From Rhodopirellula islandica (GTDB lineage Bacteria; Planctomycetota; Planctomycetia; Pirellulales; Pirellulaceae), in contig NZ_LECT01000040.1 in NCBI RefSeq assembly GCF_001027925.1, positions 1 to 41,500 on the forward strand: a stretch of 41,500 nucleotides of DNA, in the 5' to 3' direction. How positions within the stretch are numbered: the first letter of the stretch is position 1; every line of letters starts with the position of its first letter. Below, piece after piece: positions 9,977-18,423 of the stretch. The notes under the pieces were generated by a model. That model searched no databases. It saw only the letters and a program-made list of their open reading frames with translations, and was not told the DNA's origin. The position numbers and the translations under genes were made by a program.

Positions 9977-10111
9977 ACTGGTCTGTCAGGACTTGTTTTT
10001 AGGGTAGTGGACGAGGCCACGAGGCCACGAGGCCTGAACTGGCGTCGACCCCAAGGACTCGTGGCCTCGTCCACTACGATCAACCCTCACTTTTAACTTT
10101 GACGGACCACT
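9977..10111. mobile_element. MITE-like element, copy 2
   Basis: This copy is 135 bp because an 8-10-bp GAGGCCAC stretch is duplicated inside the left half (near 10015-10030). The left end reads ACTGGTCTGTCAG and the right end ACGGACCACT. It is part of the tandem array. Confidence 0.7.
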
Positions 10112-10424
10112 CCGCTCTCAAAACGAAGCTGAACGAGAGTAGAACATTTGCCCCCAAATGTTTGCGTGCCCGGTTCATTGTCGTCGAGCAGCGTGACACG
10201 AACGGTTGAAAGGGAACTCGGTCGCAAGAAGGCCTGGCGGATCAAGACTGCCCAGCGGAACAGTTGAGGACAACGGTTCGACTCTGACCACTGGTCTGTC
10301 AGGACTTGTTTTTAGGGTAGTGGACGAGGCCACGAGTCCTGAACTGGCGTCGAATCCACGGACTCGTGGCCTCGTCCACTACGATCAACCCTAACTTTTA
10401 ACAACGGTTCTACTCTGACTTCGC

Positions 10425-11327
10425 TCAATCGATCCAGTCAAGCGACTCCAAGAACGCGAACGTCTTTTCCATCGTGTCGCGGTAAATCTTGCCTCCTCCA
10501 TCGGTCTTCTTCGCATTGAAGAACCCGTGTGGCTGGCCCTCGTAGAGATGCAGTTCGCTGCGAACTCCGACTTCTTCGCAACGGTCGCGAAATCGTTCTC
10601 CGGTTGCAACCGGGATCAAATTGTCGTTGGTGCCCAAGAACACGATCGACGGCGGATCGTCCTTCGTGATGTTGTGAGCAGGTGAGTACTTCGCATAGTC
10701 GTCGCCCACGCGTGCCGTGCCCCATCCGCCGGGTCCGTTGTCGTAGACGGGGTTGAACAACAGCATCGCTGCTGGCTTGCGAGAAACTCCGCTCACGACT
10801 TGGTCCTCCATCATCCCCAAGTAGGCTGCCAAGTGACCGCCTGCTGAACCACCGCCGGTCGCCATCCGCTTCGGATCGATCCCGAACTTGCTGGCGTTGG
10901 CTCGGATGGAACGAAACGCATCCGAGGCATCCTCGACGCAGGTATCCGGTGGCGTTTTCGACTCTTTATCCAGCAACCGATACTTCACGCGAAAACAAAC
11001 CATGCCGCGCTCCGCAAGTTCCTTGCTGTGCGAAGCAAACTGGCCCGGTTTGCCACCCGTCCACCCACCGCCGTGGAAGAAGACGACGGCAGGACGAGAA
11101 TCTTCCGCCGACCAATCCGCTGGTCGCGTCCAGTCGACGAACAACTTGGTCGTCTTGCCCGACGATTCGTCGCTGACCGTTTTGTAGACAAATTGCTCCT
11201 CCACCACTTCGCTCGATGGTCCCGCATCGCGCGTGGCATCGGCAGCGGAGACGAAGTCACCCACTCCGATCGATTGAAATGTGAATGCGGCCGCAAAAAC
11301 AAATGCAAACGAACGTCGGTGACTCAT
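10425..11327 (-). CDS. Exported alpha/beta hydrolase (esterase/lipase family)
   Basis: A 300-residue alpha/beta hydrolase of the BD-FAE/hormone-sensitive-lipase-like type, likely cleaving carboxylic esters. The signal peptide covers about residues 1-28. HGGGW at 85-89 forms the oxyanion hole, GGGSAGG at 158-164 holds nucleophile S161, and D235 (GTNDN) and H267 (QPHGFF) complete the triad. The start is set at the ATG at 11327: it has GAGGA at a good distance and begins the signal peptide, whereas an in-frame start at 11444 would lie inside mscL. It begins 7 bp after the mscL stop, whose TGA is part of the ribosome site, so the two are likely co-translated. Similar planctomycete enzymes sit near sulfatases and may act on polysaccharide esters, but the substrate is unknown. 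Confidence 0.9.
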   Translation of the reverse strand: MSHRRSFAFVFAAAFTFQSIGVGDFVSAADATRDAGPSSEVVEEQFVYKTVSDESSGKTTKLFVDWTRPADWSAEDSRPAVVFFHGGGWTGGKPGQFASHSKELAERGMVCFRVKYRLLDKESKTPPDTCVEDASDAFRSIRANASKFGIDPKRMATGGGSAGGHLAAYLGMMEDQVVSGVSRKPAAMLLFNPVYDNGPGGWGTARVGDDYAKYSPAHNITKDDPPSIVFLGTNDNLIPVATGERFRDRCEEVGVRSELHLYEGQPHGFFNAKKTDGGGKIYRDTMEKTFAFLESLDWID

Positions 11328-11334
11328 TGTGTCC

Positions 11335-11799
11335 TCAGCTTTTTTGAAGGGCGTCGCGAATTTCTCGCAACAGTTGAATGTCCTCGCTCGGCTTGGCGAC
11401 TTCTTCCTCTTCCGGTTCATCTTCCATTCGCGCCCGAGCTGCATTGATCAGCTTAATCGCTACGAACAAGGCGATGGCGATCAACAGGAATTCAAAAATG
11501 GTTTGAGTGAATGGGCCGTAGTTCAAAATCGGATAGTCCTGAACCAGCATCCCGGCACCTTCGCCTTCGATGATCTTGCCAGCATCGTCGAGCTTGGGCG
11601 ACTCCGTTTCAATTGTCAGAGCGGCCTCTTTGAAGTTGACCCCCGAGCGAGCTGTCAACAAATTGATCGGAGGCATGATGATGTTGTCGACCAACGACTT
11701 CACGATGCCACCAAAGGCACCGCCGATCACCACCCCAACCGCCAAATCGATGACGCTGCCTTTGAGTGCAAACTCTTTAAACTCTTGAACCAAACCCAT
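11335..11799 (-). CDS. mscL: Large-conductance mechanosensitive channel MscL
   Basis: A 154-residue inner-membrane channel that opens under membrane tension to release solutes after osmotic downshock. The N-terminus GLVQEFKEFALKGSVIDLAV matches the family's amphipathic helix and first membrane segment, with VVIGGAFGGIVKSLV following. The second segment (TIFEFLLIAIALFVAIKLI) precedes a charged cytoplasmic helix rich in Glu (PEEEEVAKPSED). The start at 11799 is preferred over 11832 because GAGGGG lies just before it and the protein then begins like known MscL. It is somewhat longer than the E. coli protein because the periplasmic loop is extended. The exported hydrolase follows in the same likely operon. 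Confidence 0.95.
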   Translation of the reverse strand: MGLVQEFKEFALKGSVIDLAVGVVIGGAFGGIVKSLVDNIIMPPINLLTARSGVNFKEAALTIETESPKLDDAGKIIEGEGAGMLVQDYPILNYGPFTQTIFEFLLIAIALFVAIKLINAARARMEDEPEEEEVAKPSEDIQLLREIRDALQKS

Positions 11800-12068
11800 C
11801 TCGACCCCTCGCTGTATGCGTTTTGCATCCATCTAAAAAAACACAAACACCATGTTTGCGATGAACGCGCCAAGCCTATGCGAGCGGAACCGCCACACCA
11901 AGCGGTTGGTTTCAATTTACATTCGCTGATTCGCATGCATTCCAAGGTGTCGCATCCCCAAACGCACATGCGTTTCGACAGGGCGGACACCTTGCTTGGC
12001 CAAACGAATGCATGCTCAACCGGCAGTTGATTGAGTACGTTCGAAAATTGAACGATCAGCCGAGGGAC

Positions 12069-12111
12069 GATCGCCCACGGTGACCGAAGACGAACCGGAC
12101 GCGATCGCGTT
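12069..12111 (+). repeat. Dispersed CCCACGGTGACCGAAGACG motif
   Basis: One of three copies (9235-9281 minus, this one, 34628-34670 plus) of a motif of about 43 bp whose ends are GATCGC palindromes. It lies in the spacer upstream of mscL (11800-12247), which otherwise holds only the adjacent hairpin at 12146. Confidence 0.7.
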
Positions 12112-12145
12112 CTGACTGACGAAATCACTAGGCCGTTAAGCAACG

Positions 12146-12242
12146 CGTGAACAACAAGTGACGATGTTAGCGGTGTGGCGCAAGCCGCCCGGTGAGGAAC
12201 CGGAGGGCTCGCGCCCTTCCGCTACGTCACTTGTTGTTCACG
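12146..12242. repeat. Cruciform-like hairpin element between hmp and mscL
   Basis: The ends CGTGAACAACAAGTGAC (12146-12162) and its exact reverse complement (12226-12242) form a 17-bp perfect stem. Inside is the TAGCGG...CCGCTA module with GGCGCAAGCC and GGCTCGCGCC arms, related to the repeats at 24950-25140. It ends 5 bp beyond the hmp stop. It could terminate transcription, but no T-run follows. Confidence 0.8.
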
Positions 12243-12247
12243 TGGTC

Positions 12248-13477
12248 CTATGCCGGCACCAATTCTTGCTTGGGACCAAAGAATTCGTACTTCAACCGAT
12301 GGTCCGCCACTCCCATCTCGGACAAAGCCGAATGAACCAGATTCATGAAAGGCTTCGGGCCACAGAAGAAATACCGAGCCGTCCCAACCGGCGTCCATTC
12401 AGCGATCTGTTCCTTGGTCAGCAACCCTGTTTCGTCGCATTTTCCCGATGCCAAATCATCCGGCAAAGGATTGTCGTAGATCGTTCGCAACTGCAACCCA
12501 GGCGACGATTCCGCGAGTGCCTTCAACTCATCCGCAAACGCTTGCGATGCGCTGTTGCGAGCCGCCTGCACAAACACAACTTCTGCGTTGGGTTGAGCCT
12601 TCAACAATGACTTCGCCATCGACAGCAACGGGGTCACTCCGATTCCGCCAGCCAAGAACACAATGGGTTCCGCCGCCTTCTCAGTGGGATCAAGCGTGAA
12701 TTCTCCGCACGGTGGCCCGACTTCGATCAAATTCCCTTCCTGCATCTCGTCATGCAAATGGTTCGAAATCAAACCGCCCGGCGCATCGGCTTGCAGTGCT
12801 CCCTCGCGTTTGACACTGATCCGATAGTGAGGCTCTTGCCAATGGTCGGACAAACTGTAGTTGCGAGGCGAAGTGGGCGTGACCGGATGATCGACGTGAA
12901 CGGTGATGTATTGGCCTGGTTTGAAAGCAGGCAAGTCCCCTCCGTCTTCCGGAGTCAAATAGAACGATGTCACACAGTCACTTTCGGGCGTCTTTCGCGA
13001 CACGACAAAGGTTCGCGTGCCGTTCCATCCGCCGGGCACCTGGGCTTGGTTCTGATAGATCTCGTTTTCGCGACCGATGAAGATGTCAGCCAAGAACCCA
13101 TACGCTTCCTCCACCGCGCCCAGGACTTCTTCCGTCGCGCCGTCGCCCATCACATCCTTGATCGCCGCCAACAAATTCGCGCCCACGATCGGATAGTGTT
13201 CGGCTTGAATCCCTAGCGAACAATGCTTCTGAGCGATCAGTTCCACGGCGGGCAACAACACCGCGGGATTGTCGATGTGAGTGAAGTAGGCACAGATCGC
13301 ACCCGCCAAGGCTTTCTGCTGACCGCCCGTGTGCTGGTGCGACTGGTTGAAGAAAACCTTGACCTCCGGATTCGCCTCAAACATCCGCTCATAAAATCGC
13401 CGCGTGATCGTCTCTGCGTTGGCGGCGACAGCGGGCGTGATCTCTTTGACGATGCGAATGGTGTTTTCACTGAGCAA
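12248..13477 (-). CDS. hmp: Flavohemoglobin, nitric oxide dioxygenase
   Basis: A 409-residue flavohemoprotein that uses O2, NAD(P)H and FAD to turn nitric oxide into nitrate in the cytoplasm. The N-terminal globin domain (about 1-140) has Y29, Q53 and proximal H85. The FAD domain has RNYSLS and the NAD domain [12 protein letters not shown], with CGPKPFM and YEFFGP near the end. Domain order and length match Hmp fully. The start codon is TTG: no ATG lies upstream in frame, the protein begins MLSENTI as Hmp does, and GGGAGA lies a few bases upstream. It stands as a single gene, divergent from the S10 peptidase. No NsrR or NorR site was recognised. Confidence 0.96.
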   Translation of the reverse strand: MLSENTIRIVKEITPAVAANAETITRRFYERMFEANPEVKVFFNQSHQHTGGQQKALAGAICAYFTHIDNPAVLLPAVELIAQKHCSLGIQAEHYPIVGANLLAAIKDVMGDGATEEVLGAVEEAYGFLADIFIGRENEIYQNQAQVPGGWNGTRTFVVSRKTPESDCVTSFYLTPEDGGDLPAFKPGQYITVHVDHPVTPTSPRNYSLSDHWQEPHYRISVKREGALQADAPGGLISNHLHDEMQEGNLIEVGPPCGEFTLDPTEKAAEPIVFLAGGIGVTPLLSMAKSLLKAQPNAEVVFVQAARNSASQAFADELKALAESSPGLQLRTIYDNPLPDDLASGKCDETGLLTKEQIAEWTPVGTARYFFCGPKPFMNLVHSALSEMGVADHRLKYEFFGPKQELVPA

Positions 13478-13797
13478 GGCGGCTCTCCCGAAAATGAAGT
13501 CGTAACGAAGCGGCCAAACATCACGCCGCTAAACATCTACCTCAACGTACAGGTTCATTTCTACACGTCAAGATGGAGTTTCGATTCCATGGGTTCCTGT
13601 CTTCTTTGAGCACACCCGACCGCCCCGCTGAGAGAGGCGACTCATCCGCCTTTCTCCACCGCTATTGGGCACTGATTCCCCGGCGTCTGCCGAGGCCTCA
13701 AGAGTTCGCCTTTGCAGGAGCCCAAACATCCACGGCAAAGTACACTGGCAACCAGTGCGGACCCCGTTTTAAACGCTTCACGATTGACACAACTGAG
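13478..13797. other. Divergent spacer hmp / S10 peptidase
   Basis: This 320-bp spacer must hold the promoters of two divergent genes. No strong palindrome, repeat or RNA gene was seen. Confidence 0.4.
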
Positions 13798-15342
13798 ATG
13801 GCCCCGATGAATTGGAAATGCTTTGCAAGCTTGTGGATGCTGTTGTTTTTGAGCACCAATGTGCTTGGCGACGACGCTCCCCCCTCGAAGGACACCACGG
13901 CAGAAGAGAAATCAAGTGACAAATTGACGGACCAATTTGTCACGACCGAGCACTCTTTCAGCGTGGCAGGAGAGACGATTGACTACACCGCCACCGCGGG
14001 TCGCTTGGTCATGCAAACTGACGAACTGGACCCCAAAGCGGAAGTCTTCTTCGTCTCGTACACTCGCAAGAGCGACGACATTACCAAGCGTCCGATCACG
14101 TTCTGCTTCAACGGCGGACCGGGTTCCTCTTCGGTTTGGCTGCACCTGGGAATGCTGGGGCCCAAGATCATCCGCTTCCCGGATGATGCGTCTGTGTTGC
14201 GTCCTCCGTATCACCTCGATGAAAACCACCAGAGTCTGTTGGACATCACCGACCTGGTGTTCATCGACCCCGTCAGCACGGGATACAGTCGTCCCGCGAA
14301 AGACGTCAACAAGAGCGATTTCCATGGCTACAACGAAGACGTCCGCAGCGTCGGCCAGTTCATCCATGACTACACCACCCAGTTCGAACGTTGGCTCTCA
14401 CCGAAATTGATTCTTGGCGAAAGCTACGGTGGACTTCGCGTTGCGGGGCTGAGCGGCTACCTGCGAGACCACTACAAAATGGAACTCAATGGCGCCATCG
14501 TGATCTCCGGCGCCATCAACTTTCAAACGCTGCGGTTCTCGCCCAGCAACGACGTCCCTGACGTTTGCTTCCTGCCGACCTACACGGCGACGGCTTGGTA
14601 CCACAAGCAACTCGATGAGGAACTGCAATCGCTTCCACTGGCGGAAGTCGTCGCGAAATCGGAGAAGTTCGCTTACCGCCAATACGCCCCTGCTCTGCTG
14701 AAAGGAACCAGCATCGGCAAAAAGGAACTTCAACGTGTCGCCGAGGAACTCGCAAGCCTGACAGGCCTGTCGGAAGAGTACTTGTTGTCGTCCAACCTCA
14801 AGATTTCGATGCAGCGTTTTGGCAAGGAGTTGCTTCGCGATCAAGCGTTGACGGTCGGCCGATTCGACGGTCGTTACACAAGCATCGACCGTGACTCAGC
14901 CGGTGAGACGCCCGAATTCGATGCCAGTGGGGCCGCGATCTTTGGCCCCTTCACGGCTTGCCTGAACGATTACATGCATCGCGATTTGAAATACAAGGAT
15001 CGACGCGTCTACGAAATCTTGACCGGCAACGTGCATCCGTGGAGCTACAAACCCTTCGAAGGCCGCTACGTCGATGCGTCGGAAACCTTGCGTCGAGCGA
15101 TGACAGCCAACCCGTCCTTCAAATTGTTTGTCGCTTGCGGGTACTACGATCTCGCCACGCCCCACTTCGCGATGGAGTACACCATCGACCACATGGGTTT
15201 GTCCTCGGAACGAAGCAAGAACTTGACGATCAAGCATTACGAAGGTGGGCACATGATGTACGTTCATGAGCCGTCTCTCAAACAACTGCGTCAAGACCTG
15301 GTCGAGTTCTACAAGGATGCCGTTGGCGAAACCGCTCAATAG
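13798..15342 (+). CDS. Secreted S10 family serine carboxypeptidase
   Basis: A protein of about 514 residues resembling serine carboxypeptidases (family S10), which remove C-terminal residues from peptides at acidic pH in eukaryotes; bacterial members are less studied. A signal peptide (ASLWMLLFLSTNVLG) ends near residue 24. FNGGPGSSSVW (104-114) forms the oxyanion region, GESYGG (207-212) carries nucleophile S209, and D451 (CGYYDLATP) and H485 (YEGGHMMY) complete the triad. The reading frame is open upstream to 13573, but the signal peptide sets the start at 13798, or at the ATG at 13807 (MNWKCF). It is convergent with the CBM9-like gene, with 52 bp between the stops. Confidence 0.9.
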   Translation: MAPMNWKCFASLWMLLFLSTNVLGDDAPPSKDTTAEEKSSDKLTDQFVTTEHSFSVAGETIDYTATAGRLVMQTDELDPKAEVFFVSYTRKSDDITKRPITFCFNGGPGSSSVWLHLGMLGPKIIRFPDDASVLRPPYHLDENHQSLLDITDLVFIDPVSTGYSRPAKDVNKSDFHGYNEDVRSVGQFIHDYTTQFERWLSPKLILGESYGGLRVAGLSGYLRDHYKMELNGAIVISGAINFQTLRFSPSNDVPDVCFLPTYTATAWYHKQLDEELQSLPLAEVVAKSEKFAYRQYAPALLKGTSIGKKELQRVAEELASLTGLSEEYLLSSNLKISMQRFGKELLRDQALTVGRFDGRYTSIDRDSAGETPEFDASGAAIFGPFTACLNDYMHRDLKYKDRRVYEILTGNVHPWSYKPFEGRYVDASETLRRAMTANPSFKLFVACGYYDLATPHFAMEYTIDHMGLSSERSKNLTIKHYEGGHMMYVHEPSLKQLRQDLVEFYKDAVGETAQ

Positions 15343-15394
15343 GCGTCTGTTTCGCAACCGTGCCACCGATTCGGCAACCAGCTGCTTCCGTTGC

Positions 15395-16126
15395 TCAGCT
15401 GGAGATCAACGCGGCTTCTGACCACAACGATGGATCTTCCGCGACCGGGAAATCGGTGCTGAGCGTCAACGCTTGGTTGCCGAGTTCCCGATCCGCGACG
15501 AGGTAATAGAAACCGATCTGCGATTGGTCCTTGGGGTCGTATCCCGTCAACGCATCGGCGGGAATCAAACCAGACAACTCATACCCATCGTGCCGAGGGA
15601 TTGCGTGAATCTTCAGCGCGTCCGGACGGATGGGTTTGGGATTGGTTCTCGCCCGATTGATGGGCACCATCGCCGCAACGGCTCGCTCACGTTTAGGGCC
15701 ACCGCCAGCGGGCAACCATAAAAACCGATGGCAATGCTGGGTCGCGCGGTGGATGTTGGGACTGTTCCGCGTGTCCATCCAAAGGTGCAACCCATCGCTC
15801 TCATCCAATCGAGTTTCGCGACACCATGGCAACTGACGTTTCCCATTGACCAACAAGTGAAACCCGATGCCGGTCACGTCCCACGCGATGCGCACATCGG
15901 CAAAGATCGGACCGCCTGAGAGCGCCGCAAAAGACGGCACTCGGCACGAAGTGGGCAGCGACAACCCTCGCGAGGTCCAATCCAAAGCGTGCTGCTGCAG
16001 CCGAACTTCGAACCGGAATAGCATCGTCGGATCGAGAAGGGGACCTTTGGCGGAACTCAAGACTGCAAACCTGCTCGGGAAATTCGCGGGACCATCGAAC
16101 CGCAGAAACACTTCTACGGGTACCAA
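15395..16126 (-). CDS. Conserved protein with CBM9-like beta-sandwich fold
   Basis: A protein of about 243 residues with no signal peptide. The region around IAWDVTGIGFHLLVNG and DGLHLWMDTRNSPNIHRA resembles carbohydrate-binding family 9/DOMON-type domains, where a D-x-W-x-D-T-R pattern is typical. The C-terminus has YELSGLIPADALTGYDP and IGFYYLV, also like that fold. A role in sugar binding is inference only. The start is uncertain: the frame has no ATG, and TTG at 16126 is used here. The frame stays open to 16178 with only ATT as a further weak candidate, so the true N-terminus may be 10-15 residues longer. It may be a planctomycete-restricted family. Confidence 0.65.
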   Translation of the reverse strand: MVPVEVFLRFDGPANFPSRFAVLSSAKGPLLDPTMLFRFEVRLQQHALDWTSRGLSLPTSCRVPSFAALSGGPIFADVRIAWDVTGIGFHLLVNGKRQLPWCRETRLDESDGLHLWMDTRNSPNIHRATQHCHRFLWLPAGGGPKRERAVAAMVPINRARTNPKPIRPDALKIHAIPRHDGYELSGLIPADALTGYDPKDQSQIGFYYLVADRELGNQALTLSTDFPVAEDPSLWSEAALISS

Positions 16127-16558
16127 AAGCGTACCGGCTTCGTCCCGTTTTGGAATGGTGGCAACCCGTGCTTGTCAGAGGTGCGAGTGCTGGCCGATGA
16201 GTGCCCAAGCTCGGTTTGAAGCGCGCGTCCAACGGCATTTCGGCAGGCGAATTGTGGGGATTTCGTCAAAAATGCGGCCGTGAAACCGCTGGAACTTTAC
16301 CCAAACGGAACAACTGGAACGGTCGCAGCGAAAACGAATCGCTTTCCCAGGCGATTTCAATTCCCCAGGCGTTCGACTCGCCGATAGCGTGCCTTGGAGC
16401 GGGATCTCCATCCGGCGATTTTGGCAACGCCCACTTCGGCACCCCCGTTGCCGCTCTGTCCCACCTCACAGCCCACCATCACATTCATTCAAGCTCCGGT
16501 TTCGCAGTGAACACTTTATTCCAAGCCTTCGTTCGCTGATCTCCGGCCCAATATAATC
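16127..16558. other. Spacer upstream of the acidic repeat protein
   Basis: This 432-bp divergent spacer has no gene, strong palindrome or member of the repeat families found elsewhere in the window. Confidence 0.4.
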
Positions 16559-18277
16559 ATGAAAATTTTCTCCCCGATTCGCCATTGTTCCACCACCGCC
16601 AAACGCCTCGCATTGTCGGTCACCATCGCCGGTTCGCTCTTTGCTTCGGGCCTGGCACCATCGCTCGCTCATGCCAAGCAAGTCGATCCTGCTCTCACCG
16701 GTGGCATCTCCATCCTCGTCCACCGCTTTGATGAGGAGGCCGCCCCGATCGACCCCGCCGTTGTCGTGGATGCCCCCTCCGTTCCAACCGAAGACAAAGC
16801 GACCGAAGCCGGTGAAATCGAAGCGGAAGCGGCCAACGCCGGGGAGAACAAAGCGGAAGACGCCGAAGCTCAACCCGCTCAGCAAGCGATCATTTCGATC
16901 CCGGGCACGCACGACTCCATCCCCACCGTCAGCGTTGACATTCAACCCGAGTCCACCGGCGACGAGCTGAAGGTTGCCGCGGCCGACATCAACGATGTGT
17001 CCGCTCCCGCGACCAGCGTTCGCCGCACCTCCTCCGACTTCAACGAAATGCTGGCCGCCGTCGCTGCTTCCACCGCGGCCAAGATCGGGATCCCGCTCGA
17101 ACAGTTCCTCGAACCGTTCGCCATGATTCGCACGCAAGCCAAACTGCCCCCCGTCGCTGGCGAACTCGATCCCGGGCTCAGCGAAGAAGTCGCCGACGAC
17201 CAAGCCTTGGCTCAAGCGGTGGCACTGAACCGGTGGTGGTTGGACGAATCCATGCCCGAAATCGCTTCGGACGAACCCGTGCTGCAGAGCCAAGTGGTTC
17301 CAAACGCCGTGCCTGCCAAGCCTGCACCGCACAAGTTCACGATCGATGTTCGCGAGGAGTTGGCCGCACTCGCCGCGGAAGAACCCTTGGATGTCACACT
17401 TCCATCCGTGATCGTTCCCTTCATCGCCATGCATGACTTTTCAAAACCGGTTGGCAACACGGTTTTGAAATTGGGCGTGGAACGGATCACCGAGCCCGAA
17501 GTGGCTGTCGAAGACCCCAGCGATTTGGCAGGGAGCTCCCCTGTCATCGTGACCTTGGAAGAAGCCTACTTGCCCTATGACCTGAACGAGGGCGATTTCC
17601 ACGAAGCTCAACTGGTGAAGGCATCCCCAGATTGCTTGTTGGAAGAAGCAGTGTGGCAGGTCAGCAAGGTGGCAGAAGTGGCGGAGTGCTTCTCGCCTCG
17701 GGAGCTGGGCGTGGTGTTGGCGGATGTGGCTCACCGCCGGTCGATGATTGAAGCGGATGTGTTGGATGTCGTGGCGAGTGACTTGGCGTCGTTGATCGCG
17801 AAACCTGTCCCGATGATGTTGGTGGATGGCGAACCGATCCCTCAACCGGTTCCGGACGCGGAACCCGACACGGTTCACTCGATCGACACGATGGTCGTCG
17901 ACGGGGAAGTCATCCCGGCTCCGTCCCCGGATGCGGTTCCCGATGAATTGCCCAACTCGGCAATCATCGAGATCATGCTCGTCGATGGTGACTTGGTTCC
18001 CGCGCCCACGCCCGACGACGCTCCGGATGCGATGGAATCGTCTCCCGCGATCCCGACGATGCTGGTGGACGGCAACGCGATCCCGGCTCCCACGCCCGAT
18101 GGAATTCCGAACGGCATCGTGAGCCTGAACACGGCCACCGGAATCGAATCCATCGTGGCCGTCGACGTGGTCCCCGACTCAGCCTACCCTGAGCTGAATC
18201 CGGGACTGGATCCCGCCGCGATGGACGCGGAAACGCAGTTGGCCACACGTCCCGAGGAAGACAACGTTCAACGCTAA
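16559..18277 (+). CDS. Secreted acidic protein with C-terminal MLVDG repeats, function unknown
   Basis: A 572-residue protein I do not recognise. Residues 1-40 form a long signal peptide (basic start, hydrophobic LALSVTIAGSLFASGLAPSL, cleavage near AHA). The mature chain is rich in Ala, Pro, Glu, Asp and Val and nearly lacks aromatic residues, suggesting an extended or disordered protein. Four imperfect repeats start near residues 420, 445, 473 and 501, each of the form MLVDGxxIPAPTPDxxPD, with period 25-28. The only Cys residues are early and in the middle (SPDCLLEE, AECFSPRE). No catalytic motif is visible. An envelope-associated or structural role is possible but not shown. It is followed by a hairpin and the sulfatase gene. 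Confidence 0.75.
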   Translation: MKIFSPIRHCSTTAKRLALSVTIAGSLFASGLAPSLAHAKQVDPALTGGISILVHRFDEEAAPIDPAVVVDAPSVPTEDKATEAGEIEAEAANAGENKAEDAEAQPAQQAIISIPGTHDSIPTVSVDIQPESTGDELKVAAADINDVSAPATSVRRTSSDFNEMLAAVAASTAAKIGIPLEQFLEPFAMIRTQAKLPPVAGELDPGLSEEVADDQALAQAVALNRWWLDESMPEIASDEPVLQSQVVPNAVPAKPAPHKFTIDVREELAALAAEEPLDVTLPSVIVPFIAMHDFSKPVGNTVLKLGVERITEPEVAVEDPSDLAGSSPVIVTLEEAYLPYDLNEGDFHEAQLVKASPDCLLEEAVWQVSKVAEVAECFSPRELGVVLADVAHRRSMIEADVLDVVASDLASLIAKPVPMMLVDGEPIPQPVPDAEPDTVHSIDTMVVDGEVIPAPSPDAVPDELPNSAIIEIMLVDGDLVPAPTPDDAPDAMESSPAIPTMLVDGNAIPAPTPDGIPNGIVSLNTATGIESIVAVDVVPDSAYPELNPGLDPAAMDAETQLATRPEEDNVQR

Positions 18278-18333
18278 ACGTTGCCTCGAGACTCGCCACT
18301 GAAACGCGAGCGTCCCGACCTTCGATCGCCATC

Positions 18334-18372
18334 CGAAACCCACGTCGTTGTGAACCAACGTCGTGGGTTTCG
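18334..18372 (+). terminator. Possible terminator hairpin between repeat protein and sulfatase
   Basis: CGAAACCCACG (18334-18344) pairs exactly with CGTGGGTTTCG (18362-18372), and bases inside the loop extend the stem in part. A short T-containing stretch (CTCGTTTA) follows but no proper T-run. It sits 57 bp after the upstream stop. Confidence 0.5.
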
Positions 18373-18423
18373 CTCGTTTATACTTGCCGCACCAGTCTCA
18401 ATCCTCGTGCAGCAGGTACATCC

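Larger units (their letters stand above)
9673..10402. repeat. Tandem array of about 310-bp units
   Basis: About 2.4 copies of a roughly 304-313-bp unit start at 9673, 9977 and 10290. Each unit begins with the 127-bp palindromic element and continues with a spacer containing AGAGTAGAACATTTG and GGAACTCGGTCGCAAGAAGG. The last copy lacks its right terminal repeat and stops near 10402, 23 bp from the stop of the esterase gene. The array looks like recent local amplification. Confidence 0.85.

Noticed and set aside
15801..16238. 145-codon minus-strand ORF overlapping the CBM9-like gene
   Set aside because: It lies in another frame with Arg/Ser-rich, low-information translation. The 15395-16126 frame has domain-like patterns.
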